Shown here one piece after another: positions 45,502 through 54,517 of a stretch of 64,000 bases of DNA; position 1 is the first letter of the stretch, and every line of letters starts with the position of its first letter. Location of the stretch: NCBI RefSeq assembly GCF_001514205.1, contig NZ_KQ948769.1:242975-306974 (forward strand), in the 5' to 3' direction. A program made the translations under genes and the position numbers. The notes under the pieces were generated by a model that saw only the letters and a list, made by a program, of their open reading frames with translations, was not told the DNA's origin and searched no databases. The stretch is from Streptomyces griseoruber. Its GTDB lineage: Bacteria > Actinomycetota > Actinomycetes > Streptomycetales > Streptomycetaceae.

Positions 45502-46899
45502 ATGACCGACACGCTCCGCCCTGTCGACACCGCCCTCCCCGAGGCGCCCGGCAGTCCCCAGACGCTCAAGCGCTCCATCGGAGTCGTCGGCGGCACCCTG
45601 CTGACCCTGTCCTGCGTGACCCCCGCCTCCACCCTCTTCGTGGTCGTCCCGGACCTCTTCGGCTCACTCGGCACCGCGACCGCCCTCACGATCGCGATCG
45701 GCTCGCTGCTCTGTATCGCCGTGGCGTTCTGCTACTCGGAGCTGGGCACCCTCATCCCCAGCGCGGGCGGCGAGTACGCCATGGTGTCGACGCTGGCCGG
45801 ACGCCTCGCCGGCTGGCTGGTCTTCGTCCTCTCCCTGCTGGTCGTGATGATCGTCCCGCCGGTGATCGCGATGGGCACCGCCGACTACCTCGCCCCGGTC
45901 GTCCACCTCGACCCCTCCCTCGCGGGCGCCGGCGTCATGCTGCTCGCCACCCTCGCCGGTCTGCTGGACCTGCGCGCCAACGCCTGGATCACCGGCGTCT
46001 TCCTGGTCCTGGAGGTCATCGCCGCGGCCGTCGTGGCCGTCCTGGGCTTCGCGCACGGCCACCGGGGCCCCGGCAGCCTGGTCTCGATGCAGGTCGCGGA
46101 CGCCCACGGCGGCACCGACACCGTCACCGCCCTGCTGGTCGTCTCCGGCCTCGCGATCGCCCTCTTCGTCACCCAGGGCTTCTCGACCGCCGTCTACCTC
46201 TCCGAGGAACTGGAGCACCCGCGCCGCACCGTCGCCCGCACCGTCCTCGCCACCCTCGCCATCTCCTCGGTGATCATCCTGGTCCCGGTCGTCGCCATCA
46301 CCTTCGGCGCCTCCGACCTCGCCCAGCTCACCGGCGGCGACATCAGTTCCATGGTCACCGCCTGGTCGAACTCCGCCGTCGGCACCTTCGTCAGCCTCTG
46401 CGTGGCCCTGGCGATCATCAACGCCGGCATCGTGATGGTCATCCAGAACTCCCGCGTCCTGTTCGCCTCCGCCCGCGACCAGGCCTGGCCCGGACCGGTC
46501 AACCGCGTCTTCGCCAAGCTCGGCCGCTTCGGCTCCCCCTGGGTCGCCACCCTCGCCGTCGGCATCCCCGGCGCCGCCCTCTGCTTCGTGAACCTCGACA
46601 CCCTCTACGGCGTCACCGGCGTCTCGGTGACCGGCATGTACCTGCTCGTCGCGGTCGCCGCCCTGCTCTCCCGCCGCGGCCACCACCGGCACACCCCCGC
46701 CTGGCGCATGCCCCTGTGGCCCGCCGTGCCGGTCCTGCTGATCGCCGTACTCGCCTACATCCTCACCCAGCAGGAGGCGAGCTACCTCCTGTGGACCGGC
46801 GGCATCACCGCCGCCGCCACCCTCTACTGGGCCCTCTACCTCCGCCCCCGCCCCGACACCCGCTGGCTGGTGACCCTGCCCGAGGACACGCAGGCCTGA
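45502..46899 (+). CDS. APC-superfamily amino acid permease
   Basis: The product is 465 residues with about twelve hydrophobic helices. TM1 starts GVVGGTLLTLSCVTPASTLFVVVP, and YSELGTLIPSAGGEYAMVSTLAG matches the conserved APC TM2-TM3 region. LFVTQGFSTAVYLSEELEHPRRTV is the TM6-loop signature. It imports or exchanges an amino acid or amine. It stands alone, preceded by a perfect palindrome, so is probably controlled by a dedicated repressor. Ribosome site weak. Confidence 0.9.
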   Translation: MTDTLRPVDTALPEAPGSPQTLKRSIGVVGGTLLTLSCVTPASTLFVVVPDLFGSLGTATALTIAIGSLLCIAVAFCYSELGTLIPSAGGEYAMVSTLAGRLAGWLVFVLSLLVVMIVPPVIAMGTADYLAPVVHLDPSLAGAGVMLLATLAGLLDLRANAWITGVFLVLEVIAAAVVAVLGFAHGHRGPGSLVSMQVADAHGGTDTVTALLVVSGLAIALFVTQGFSTAVYLSEELEHPRRTVARTVLATLAISSVIILVPVVAITFGASDLAQLTGGDISSMVTAWSNSAVGTFVSLCVALAIINAGIVMVIQNSRVLFASARDQAWPGPVNRVFAKLGRFGSPWVATLAVGIPGAALCFVNLDTLYGVTGVSVTGMYLLVAVAALLSRRGHHRHTPAWRMPLWPAVPVLLIAVLAYILTQQEASYLLWTGGITAAATLYWALYLRPRPDTRWLVTLPEDTQA

Positions 46900-47006
46900 T
46901 ACCGCAGCTGGTGTACGTACGTGGGCTCACGTACGCCCCTGGGAGGGCGGGCAGTTCGGTCTCCGGTCGACAACTCCCCGACAGGTTGACCCCGTACCGT
47001 TGAAGC

Positions 47007-49646
47007 ATGGATCTTCGACTGCCCGGTCTGCGAGGACCACGGCGGCCGCGACGGCTTTTCGCCGCCGCGGCCGCCGTCGTCGTACTCGCCGGTGCCGGCA
47101 CGTGGACGGCCGTCGCCGACGACGACGGCCGGCCCGCGGTGCGCCACAGCGATCAGGTGATGTCCGTGGACGGCGTCCGCCTGGACACCTCCTACTTCAC
47201 CTCCGGCGGCTCCGGCCGCCGCCCCGCCGTCCTCCTCGGACACGGCTTCGGCGGCACCAAGGACGACGTGCGGCAGCAGGCCGAGGACCTCGCCCGCGAC
47301 GGGTACGCCGTCCTGACCTGGTCCGCGCGCGGCTTCGGCAGGTCCACCGGCAAGATCGGGCTGAACGACCCGAAGGGCGAGGTCGCCGACGTCTCGAAGC
47401 TGATCGACTGGCTCGCCGCACAGCCCCAGGTGGAGCTGGACAAGAAGGGCGACCCGCGCGTCGGCGTCGCCGGCGCCTCCTACGGCGGCGCGATCTCCCT
47501 GCTCGCCGCCGGGTACGACGACCGCGTCGACGCCATCGCCCCCTCGATCACGTACTGGAACCTCGCGGACGCCCTGTTCCCCGACGGCGTGTTCAAGAAG
47601 CTGTGGGCCGGCATCTTCGTCAACACCGGCGGCGGCTGCGACCGGTTCGAGCCCGCGCTGTGCGCGATGTACCAGCGGGTCGCCGAGTCCGGCACCCCCG
47701 ACACCGCCGCCCGCGCGCTCCTCGACGCCCGCTCGCCGTCCGCCGTCGCCGACCGCATCAAGGTCCCCACCCTCCTCGTCCAGGGCCAGGCCGACTCCCT
47801 CTTCACCCTCGCCCAGGCGGACGCCGCCGAGAAGGCGATCAAGGCCAACGGCGCCCCCGTGGACGTCGACTGGATCGCGGGCGGCCACGACGGCGGCAAC
47901 CTGGAGACCAGCCGCGTACAGGCCCGCGTCACCGCCTGGTTCGACCGCTACCTCAAGGGCGAGAAGAGCGTCGACACCGGCCCCGCCTTCCGCGTCACCC
48001 GCACCGGAGGCGTCGACTCCACCGACGGCACGGTCCCGCTGCGCGGCGCGAGCGGCGACAGCTACCCCGGCCTGGAGAACGACCGCCGCGCGGTCCGGCT
48101 CACCGGCCGCGAGCAGTCCTTCGACAACCCCGCCGGCGCCAGCCCGCCCGCCATCTCCGCCCTGCCCGGCCTCGGCGGCTCCAGCCTCGGCCAGCTCTCC
48201 GCGTTCGGCGTCGGCGTCTCCCTCGACTTCCCCGGCCAGTACGCCGCCTTCGAGTCCGCGCCGGTCACCGGCGAGCTGCGGATCACCGGCGCCCCCACGG
48301 TCACCGTCCACGTGAAGTCCACCGCCGACACGGCCGTCCTCTTCGCCAAGGTCTACGACGTCGGCCCCGACGGCAGCCGGCAGCTGCCCTCCCAGCTGGT
48401 CTCCCCGATCCGCGTCGACGGCGCCAAGGCCGGCAAGGACGTCACGATCACCCTCCCGGCGATCGACCACGACATCGAGGAGGGCCACCGGCTGAGCCTG
48501 GTCCTCGCCTCCACCGACCTCGGCTACGCCTCCCCGGCCGCCCCGGCGACGTACACGGTCTCCCTGAAGGGCGATCTGCGGGTTCCGACGGCCCCCACGG
48601 TCACGACCGCCGCCGCCCCCCTGCCCTCCTGGGTGTGGTGGCTGCCCCTCGCGGGCGCGGCCCTCGCCCTGCTGCTCCTGCTGACCGGCCGCCGCCGCAC
48701 CGCGATGCCGGCCCCCGACCCCGAACTGGCCGAGGTCCCGCTGCAGATCGCCGGCCTGAGCAAGAAGTACGCGGGCGGCGACCGCTACAGCGTCCGCGAA
48801 CTCTCCTTCCAGGTGGAGAAGGGCCAGGTGCTGGGCCTCCTCGGCCCCAACGGCGCCGGCAAGACGACCACCCTGCGCATGCTGATGGGCCTCATCAAGC
48901 CCGACGAGGGCGAGATCCGGGTCTTCGGCCACGCCGTCCGCCCCGGCGCCCCCGTCCTCTCCCGGGTCGGCTCCTTCGTCGAGGGCGCGGGCTTCCTGCC
49001 GCACCTCACCGGCCGGGAGAACCTGGACCTGTACTGGAAGGCCACCGGCCGCCCCGCCGAGGACGCCCACCTGGAGGAGGCCCTGGAGATCGCCGGCCTC
49101 GGCGACGCCCTGGCCCGCGCCGTACGGACGTACTCCCAGGGCATGCGCCAGCGCCTCGCCATCGCCCAGGCCATGCTGGGCCTGCCCGACCTGCTGATCC
49201 TCGACGAGCCGACCAACGGACTCGACCCGCCGCAGATCCGCGAGATGCGCGAGGTGATGATCCGGTACGCGGCCGCCGGACGCACGGTGATCGTCTCCAG
49301 CCATCTGCTGGCGGAGGTCGAACAGTCCTGCACCCACCTCGTGGTCATGGACCGCGGCCGGCTCGTCCAGGCCGGCCCGGTCGGCGCGATCGTCGGCTCC
49401 GGCGACACCCTCCTGGTCGGCACCGCCACCCCGGTGGAGGAGCCCGTCCTGGAGAAGGTGGCGGCCCTGCCCGGCATCGCCTCCGCGGACCGCACCGACG
49501 ACGGTCTCCTCGTACGGCTCGACGCCGACGGCAGCGCCCAGCGACTGGTCGCCGAACTCGTCCGGATGGACGTGCCCGTCCGGTCGGTCGGCCCGCACCG
49601 CCGCCTGGAGGACGCCTTCCTCACCCTGATCGGAGGTTCCGCATGA
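47007..49646 (+). CDS. Fusion of CocE/X-Pro-peptidase-like hydrolase and ABC ATPase
   Basis: The product is 879 residues. Residues 1-40 are a signal or anchor segment. About 50-520 form an alpha/beta hydrolase of the CocE/NonD S15 type with catalytic Ser158 (GASYGG), Asp263 (QGQADS) and His294 (GGHDGG), plus a jelly-roll-like C-terminal part. A membrane helix spans 542-562 (WVWWLPLAGAALALLLLL). An ABC ATPase follows: Walker A GPNGAGKT (Lys619), YSQGMRQRLAIAQ signature, LLILDEPTNGLD. The hydrolase should face outside and the ATPase inside. The next gene is the permease. Confidence 0.9.
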   Translation: MDLRLPGLRGPRRPRRLFAAAAAVVVLAGAGTWTAVADDDGRPAVRHSDQVMSVDGVRLDTSYFTSGGSGRRPAVLLGHGFGGTKDDVRQQAEDLARDGYAVLTWSARGFGRSTGKIGLNDPKGEVADVSKLIDWLAAQPQVELDKKGDPRVGVAGASYGGAISLLAAGYDDRVDAIAPSITYWNLADALFPDGVFKKLWAGIFVNTGGGCDRFEPALCAMYQRVAESGTPDTAARALLDARSPSAVADRIKVPTLLVQGQADSLFTLAQADAAEKAIKANGAPVDVDWIAGGHDGGNLETSRVQARVTAWFDRYLKGEKSVDTGPAFRVTRTGGVDSTDGTVPLRGASGDSYPGLENDRRAVRLTGREQSFDNPAGASPPAISALPGLGGSSLGQLSAFGVGVSLDFPGQYAAFESAPVTGELRITGAPTVTVHVKSTADTAVLFAKVYDVGPDGSRQLPSQLVSPIRVDGAKAGKDVTITLPAIDHDIEEGHRLSLVLASTDLGYASPAAPATYTVSLKGDLRVPTAPTVTTAAAPLPSWVWWLPLAGAALALLLLLTGRRRTAMPAPDPELAEVPLQIAGLSKKYAGGDRYSVRELSFQVEKGQVLGLLGPNGAGKTTTLRMLMGLIKPDEGEIRVFGHAVRPGAPVLSRVGSFVEGAGFLPHLTGRENLDLYWKATGRPAEDAHLEEALEIAGLGDALARAVRTYSQGMRQRLAIAQAMLGLPDLLILDEPTNGLDPPQIREMREVMIRYAAAGRTVIVSSHLLAEVEQSCTHLVVMDRGRLVQAGPVGAIVGSGDTLLVGTATPVEEPVLEKVAALPGIASADRTDDGLLVRLDADGSAQRLVAELVRMDVPVRSVGPHRRLEDAFLTLIGGSA

Positions 49647-50497
49647 GCACGCTCACCGAGGTCGCCTCCGGCTACCAGCCAGGCCGCACCCTGCCGTTGC
49701 GCGTCGAACTGGCCCGCCAGCTCAAGCGCCGCCGCACGATCGTCATGGGCGGCATCCTCGCCGCCCTGCCGTTCGTGCTGCTGATCGCGTTCGCCGTCGG
49801 CGGCGAGCCGGGCGGCCGCAACAACACGGTGACCCTGATGGACACCGCGACCGCGTCCGCCGGCAACTTCGCGGCCGTCAACCTGTTCGTGTCGGCGGGC
49901 TTCCTGCTGGTCATCCCGGTCGCCCTGTTCTGCGGGGACACGGTGGCCTCCGAGGCCGGCTGGTCCTCCCTGCGCTATCTGCTCGCGGCCCCCGTGCCCC
50001 GGGGCCGGCTGCTGTGGTCCAAGCTCGTCGTCGGCCTCGCGCTCAGCCTGGCCGCGATGATCCTGCTGCCGGTCGTCGCGCTCGCCGTCGGCACCGCCGC
50101 CTACGGCTGGGGACCGCTGGAACTGCCCACCGGCGGCACGCTCGACGCGGTCACCGCGGCACAGCGCCTGCTGGTCGTCGTCGGATACCTCTTCGTGTCC
50201 CAACTCGTCACCGCCGGGCTCGCGTTCTGGCTGTCGACGAAGACCGACGCCGCCCTCGGCGCGGTCGGCGGCGCGGTCGGACTGACCATCATCGGCAACG
50301 TCCTGGACGCCGTCACCGCCCTCGGCGACTGGCGGAACTTCCTCCCCGCGCACTGGCAGTTCGCCTGGGCGGACGCCGTCCAGCCCACCCCCGAGTGGTC
50401 CGGCATGCTCCAGGGCACAGCCGTCTCCGTGACCTACGCCCTCATCCTGTTCGCCCTGGCCTTCCGGGGGTTCGCCCGCAAGGACATCGTGTCCTAG
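49643..50497 (+). CDS. ABC-2-type transporter permease
   Basis: The product is 284 residues with about six membrane helices (VMGGILAALPFVLLIAFAVGG; LVIPVALFCGDTVASEAGWSSLRYLLAAP; LVVGLALSLAAMILLPVVALAVG). The ATG at 49643 overlaps the fusion gene's stop, and GGAGG is close ahead. The RYLLAAPVPR motif is typical of ABC-2 exporters. It forms an exporter with the ATPase half of the preceding fusion. A hairpin follows the stop. Confidence 0.9.
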   Translation: MSTLTEVASGYQPGRTLPLRVELARQLKRRRTIVMGGILAALPFVLLIAFAVGGEPGGRNNTVTLMDTATASAGNFAAVNLFVSAGFLLVIPVALFCGDTVASEAGWSSLRYLLAAPVPRGRLLWSKLVVGLALSLAAMILLPVVALAVGTAAYGWGPLELPTGGTLDAVTAAQRLLVVVGYLFVSQLVTAGLAFWLSTKTDAALGAVGGAVGLTIIGNVLDAVTALGDWRNFLPAHWQFAWADAVQPTPEWSGMLQGTAVSVTYALILFALAFRGFARKDIVS

Positions 50498-50519
50498 TGC
50501 CGCGGCCTGCCGCGGCACT
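50496..50519 (+). terminator. Hairpin terminator of the ABC operon
   Basis: A near-gapless 11-bp inverted repeat AGTGCCGCGGC / GCCGCGGCACT begins within the permease stop codon. Confidence 0.7.
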
Positions 50520-50662
50520 GGGTCAACGGAGGGTCTCCGACCGGTCTCGGCGTGCCGCGGGCGTGCCCTGTTCGAGACGGACCCGCAACACCCCGTGCCG
50601 CACGTTCCGGCCCCCTGTCCCGTCACAGTCACAGACATCGACGGACACAGGGGGCCCGGCAC

Positions 50663-52165
50663 ATGAAAACGCATCGCATACCAGCACTCCTCGCCTGCAC
50701 GGCGGCCACCGCACTCCTCCTCACCGGCTGCGGCGCGGGCGACTCCTCGGGCAGCAAGGCCTCCGACGGGGCGGCCCGCGGCGACGCCTTCCCGGCACCG
50801 AGCGCACCCGCCACCGAGGTGGACGGCGACGGGGCCGCCCCCGACCACCTCTCCACCTTCGCCCTCGACGTCGACACCGCCTCCTACGGTTACGCCCGCC
50901 GCACCCTCGCCGACGGTGAGCTGCCCGACCCGTCCACGGTCCGCCCCGAGGAGTTCGTCAACAGCTTCCGCCAGGACTACGACCGCCCCGACGGCAACGG
51001 CTTCTCGGTCACCGTGGACGGCGCCCGCACCGGCGACGACGACTGGTCCCTGGTCCGCGTGGGCCTCGCCACGCGCGCTGCCGACAACGAGAGCGCACGC
51101 CCGCCCGCCGCCCTCACCTTCGTCGTGGACGTCTCCGGCTCGATGGGCGAACCGGGCCGGCTGGACCTCGCCCGGCACTCCCTGGACACGATGACCGACC
51201 GGCTGCGCGACGACGACTCCGTCGCGATCGTCACCTTCAGCGCCGACGCCGAGACCGTCCTGCCGATGACCCGCCTCGGCGACCACCGCGCCCGCGTCCA
51301 CGACGCCGTCGACCGGCTGAGGCCCGACGACTCCACCAACCTCGGCGCCGGCGTCGCGACCGGCTACGACACTGCCGTGCAGGGCCTGCGCAAGGGCGCC
51401 ACCAACCGGGTCGTCCTGGTCTCCGACGCCCTCGCCAACACCGGCGACACCGACGCCGACGCGATCCTGGAACGCATCGGCACCGACCGCCGCGAGCACG
51501 GCATCACCCTGTTCGGCGTCGGCGTCGGCAGCGACTACGGCGACGCCCTCATGGAACAACTGGCCGACCGGGGCGACGGCCACACCGTCTACGTCTCCGA
51601 CGAGGAGGAGGCCCGCGAGGTGTTCTGCGACGACCTCCCGCAGAACATCGAACTGACCGCCCGCGACGCCAAGGCCCAGGTCGCCTTCGACCCCGACACT
51701 GTCACCGACTTCCGGCTCGTCGGCTACGAGGACCGCGCGGTCGCCGACGAGGACTTCCGCGACGACCGGGTCGACGGCGGCGAGGTCGGCCCCGGCCACA
51801 CCGTCACCGCCCTCTACGCCGTGCGCACCCGGCCCGGCGCCGAGGGCCGCCTCGCCACCGCCACCGTCCACTGGCTCGACCCCGACACCCGCACCCCGCA
51901 CGAGGACACCGGCAGCCTGACGGCCGACGCCCTCCACGACTCGCTGTCCACGGCCCCCGCCCGCTTCCAGGTCACGGCGACGGCCGCCTACTTCGCCGAC
52001 ACCCTCCGCCACACCGGAACCCCCCTGCCGGCCACCCCGTCCCTCGCCGAACTCGCCGACCGCGCCCACGCCCTGGCGGACAGCACCGAGGACCAGGACG
52101 TACGCCGCCTGGCCCGGGCCATCGACGAGGCCGACCGCATCGGCGGCCTGGACGGCGGGCGTTGA
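50663..52165 (+). CDS. VWA-domain lipoprotein (YfbK-like)
   Basis: The product is 500 residues. A lipoprotein signal ends at LLLTGC (Cys 23). An N-terminal YfbK-type segment (DHLSTFALDVDTASYGYARRTL, VRPEEFVNSF) precedes the von Willebrand A domain, whose MIDAS motif is D156-V-S158-G-S160. A C-terminal DUF3520-like part follows (VAFDPDTVTDFRLVGYEDR). It is an extracytoplasmic, membrane-anchored metal-binding adhesion protein of unknown partner. Confidence 0.9.
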   Translation: MKTHRIPALLACTAATALLLTGCGAGDSSGSKASDGAARGDAFPAPSAPATEVDGDGAAPDHLSTFALDVDTASYGYARRTLADGELPDPSTVRPEEFVNSFRQDYDRPDGNGFSVTVDGARTGDDDWSLVRVGLATRAADNESARPPAALTFVVDVSGSMGEPGRLDLARHSLDTMTDRLRDDDSVAIVTFSADAETVLPMTRLGDHRARVHDAVDRLRPDDSTNLGAGVATGYDTAVQGLRKGATNRVVLVSDALANTGDTDADAILERIGTDRREHGITLFGVGVGSDYGDALMEQLADRGDGHTVYVSDEEEAREVFCDDLPQNIELTARDAKAQVAFDPDTVTDFRLVGYEDRAVADEDFRDDRVDGGEVGPGHTVTALYAVRTRPGAEGRLATATVHWLDPDTRTPHEDTGSLTADALHDSLSTAPARFQVTATAAYFADTLRHTGTPLPATPSLAELADRAHALADSTEDQDVRRLARAIDEADRIGGLDGGR

Positions 52166-52353
52166 ATTTTCCCCACGGGTGCAGGGTCGCCCGCATCACC
52201 CGACTGGGTGAACCGGCCACCCGGCGAACGCACCATCGGCCGAAGCCCCGCCCCGGCACCGCCGTCCGTACCGCCGAGGTCCTCAAGTGAGGCACACGAA
52301 CGGCGGGCCACCGGAGAACCGGTGACCCGCCGTGGGGTACGTCAGGCCGAAGT

Positions 52354-52761
52354 TCAGCCGTTCTGGGCGCCGTTGCCCGACAGGGCCGAGATGTCGTCCA
52401 GGATGTGCGACAGCGGCTCGTCGCCCTTGGCCTGGGTGGAGTTCTCGACGCACTGCTGGTTCTGGGGGGCGGAGAGGATCGGGATGTCCTGCAGGGCCAC
52501 GCCCAGACCCAGGGCGGCCCCGCCGATGTTGCCCTTGAGCGGCAGGCCCACACACGGCTTGTTCAGGGAACCCTGGATCAGCGAGAGCTGCGGGCTCATG
52601 TCGCCGAACGTGGCCGAGTTGCCGAACTCCTGCGAGGCACCGTTGCCGCTGGCGGAGGTGGTGCCGCTGTCGTCGCCGATGGCCAGGGCCTGCGGCGCGG
52701 AGGCGACCGCGACACCGGCCAGGGACGCGGCGACGGCCGCGGTTGCCCACAGCTTCTTCAT
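52354..52761 (-). CDS. Rodlin
   Basis: The product is 135 residues: a signal peptide (MKKLWATAAVAASLAGVAVASAPQALA), then a mature protein of about 108 residues rich in Gly, Ser and Asn. SGTTSASGNGASQEFGNSATF and STQAKGDEPLSHILDD are rodlin hallmarks. Rodlins help arrange chaplin fibrils into rodlets on aerial hyphae and spores. It is the distal one of two tandem minus-strand copies. The start is supported by GAAAGGGAAAG. Confidence 0.9.
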   Translation of the reverse strand: MKKLWATAAVAASLAGVAVASAPQALAIGDDSGTTSASGNGASQEFGNSATFGDMSPQLSLIQGSLNKPCVGLPLKGNIGGAALGLGVALQDIPILSAPQNQQCVENSTQAKGDEPLSHILDDISALSGNGAQNG

Positions 52762-52949
52762 GATCTTTCCCTTTCGAAAAGCGGACTCCGGGGGAGGAGC
52801 TGCGTGATCGTCAACGCGTCATCCCCGGGGAATGTTGCGCACTTTGCCCCGTTTGGAGCAGCGCGACGGACATCGGGACCGTGCGCTCCTCACCCGGATG
52901 CGGAACAGCGGGCCGCCGATGCTCGGCGACCCGCTGTCGTGGTGGAACG

Positions 52950-53360
52950 TCAGTGGTTGGCCGCGCCGTTGCCGGCGAGCAGCGAGATGTCGTCCAGGAT
53001 GTGCGACAGCGGCTCGTCGCCCTTGGCCTGGGTGGAGTTCTCGACACACTGCTGGTTCTGCGGCGCCGACAGGATCGGGACGTCCTGGACGGCGATACCG
53101 GCGACGCCGCCGATTCCGCCGAGGTTGAGCTTGGCGGGCAGCCCGATGCAGGGCTTGTTGAGGGACCCCTGGATGAGCGCCATCTGAGGGCTCATGTTGC
53201 CGAAGGTGGCCGAGTTGCCGAACGACTGGCTGGCGCCGTTGCCGCTGGCGGAGGTCGTGCCGCTGTCGTTGCCGATGGCGAGCGCCGGAGCCGCGGCGGC
53301 GGCGGAGACGCCGACGACGGAAGCGGCGACCGCGGCGGTGGCCAGTACCTTCTTGATCAC
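52950..53360 (-). CDS. rdlB: Rodlin (RdlA/RdlB type)
   Basis: The product is 136 residues from a GTG at 53360 with AGAAGGGA ahead. It begins MIKKVLATAAVAASVVGVSA and shares TTSASGNGASQSFGNSATFGN and ENSTQAKGDEPLSHILDDIS with the other two copies. It is divergent from the rodlin at 53588, the arrangement known for rdlA/rdlB in S. coelicolor. Which copy corresponds to A or B is not certain, so the symbol is provisional. Confidence 0.9.
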   Translation of the reverse strand: MIKKVLATAAVAASVVGVSAAAAAPALAIGNDSGTTSASGNGASQSFGNSATFGNMSPQMALIQGSLNKPCIGLPAKLNLGGIGGVAGIAVQDVPILSAPQNQQCVENSTQAKGDEPLSHILDDISLLAGNGAANH

Positions 53361-53587
53361 TTGCTAGTCCCTTCTGGAGAAACCCCGGCCATCGGAGCGA
53401 TCTGATCAACTGCCCCCGCCGTGTTTGGTTGCTGCCCTTCACTCCGACGGCCTATTTCTCTGAGGAATGGACCGGCGAGGGAACTCCTATTGAGTGAAGG
53501 GCCGCAACCATTCCCGGCGCCCCTGGTTGAGTCGGGCGCAGACACATGGTCTTGGCGCCGGAGCCAGGGCAGGGAAAGGAAAGCGAA

Positions 53588-53998
53588 ATGCTGAAGAAGG
53601 CAATGGCCGTGGCGGCGGTCGCCGCTTCCGTCGTGGGTGCGTCGGCGGCGGTCGCGCCTCAGGCGCTTGCCATCGGCGACGATGCCGGTACCACCTCCGC
53701 CAGCGGCAACGGCGCGCGCGAGGCGTTCGGCAACTCGGTGACCAAGGGCGACATGAGCCCGCAGGCCACCCTGGTCCAGAGCTCCGTGAACAAGCTGTGT
53801 GTCGGTCTGCCGGCCAAGCTCAACGCCATCGGGTTCGGTGTCGTCGCCGGCATCGCCGCCCAGGACATCCCGATCCTGTCGGCGCAGCAGAACCAGCAGT
53901 GCGCCGAGAACTCCACCCAGGCCAAGGGTGACGAGCCGGCGTCGCACATCCTGGACGACATCTCCGCGCTCTCGGGCAACGGCGTGCAGAACGGCTGA
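53588..53998 (+). CDS. rdlA: Rodlin (RdlA/RdlB type)
   Basis: The product is 136 residues from ATG 53588 with AAAGGAAAG ahead. The signal peptide is MLKKAMAVAAVAASVVGASAA, and the mature part contains TTSASGNGAREAFGNSVTKGD and ENSTQAKGDEPASHILDDIS. It is divergent from a near-identical copy with a 227-base shared upstream region. A strong terminator follows. The symbol is provisional. Confidence 0.9.
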   Translation: MLKKAMAVAAVAASVVGASAAVAPQALAIGDDAGTTSASGNGAREAFGNSVTKGDMSPQATLVQSSVNKLCVGLPAKLNAIGFGVVAGIAAQDIPILSAQQNQQCAENSTQAKGDEPASHILDDISALSGNGVQNG

Positions 53999-54016
53999 CG
54001 GCCGGCACCGCCCGTC

Positions 54017-54056
54017 CCGGACGGCCCGCACATCGGTGCGGGCCGTCCGGCTTTTT
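54017..54056 (+). terminator. Classical rho-independent terminator of rdlA
   Basis: A perfect 15-bp stem (54017-54031 with 54036-54050), a four-base loop and CTTTTT follow the rodlin stop by 18 bases. Confidence 0.9.
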
Positions 54057-54183
54057 ATATGAAGACATTCGAGTGAATACCACGACCGTACGCGTTCGTC
54101 GCTTTCCCCCGCCGTCAATCTCTCGTGTGCAGCCTGTCGGTTCCGACCGTCAACGAGGCATGGCCGCAGAGAAGGGAAAACTC

Positions 54184-54411
54184 ATGAAGAAGAGTGCCGC
54201 TGTCGTCGCGGGCCTGGTTCTGGCCCTGGGCGCCGCCACTCCGGCGTTCGCCGACAACGAGACCACCGGTGTCGCCGCCAACTCCCCGGGCTTCCTGTCC
54301 GGGAACGTGGTCCAGATCCCGATCGATGTGAACGCCAATGTGTGCGGCAACACGATCAGCGTGATCGGGCTTGTGAACCCGGCCTTCGGCAACCACTGCA
54401 GCAACGGCTGA
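54184..54411 (+). CDS. Short chaplin
   Basis: The product is 75 residues. A signal peptide (MKKSAAVVAGLVLALGAATPAFA) leaves one chaplin domain of about 52 residues. AANSPGFLSGNVVQIPIDVN and VCGNTISVIGLVNPAFGNHC carry the two Cys and Gly-Asn pattern. Short chaplins self-assemble into amyloid fibrils that make aerial hyphae hydrophobic. It lies beside the rodlin genes, as in other Streptomyces. GAAGGGA precedes the ATG. It resembles ChpD/ChpE; I leave the symbol blank. Confidence 0.92.
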   Translation: MKKSAAVVAGLVLALGAATPAFADNETTGVAANSPGFLSGNVVQIPIDVNANVCGNTISVIGLVNPAFGNHCSNG

Positions 54412-54445
54412 CGCCACGCCACCCCAGCCCTCGGGCTGGGCCGAG

Positions 54446-54489
54446 GCCGGTCCCGGGACAGCTTCCACGCGTTCCGGGACCGGCTTTCC
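54446..54489 (+). terminator. Chaplin terminator
   Basis: An 11-bp perfect stem (54446-54456 with 54474-54484), a 17-base loop and TTT follow. A smaller CCAGCCC/GGGCTGG hairpin (54424-54439) precedes it. Confidence 0.7.
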
Positions 54490-54517
54490 CACTTCTTCGA
54501 GCAGGAAGACAACGAGA

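Noticed and set aside
47000..49600. A plus-strand long frame overlapping the hydrolase-ABC fusion
   Set aside because: The product is Arg/Pro-rich without motifs; the fusion frame carries complete catalytic and Walker motifs.
46836..52069. Very long minus-strand open frames opposite the ABC fusion and VWA genes
   Set aside because: They are antisense frames kept open by GC-rich codon bias; their Gly/Arg/Asp-rich products show no domain, while the plus strand has clear motifs.
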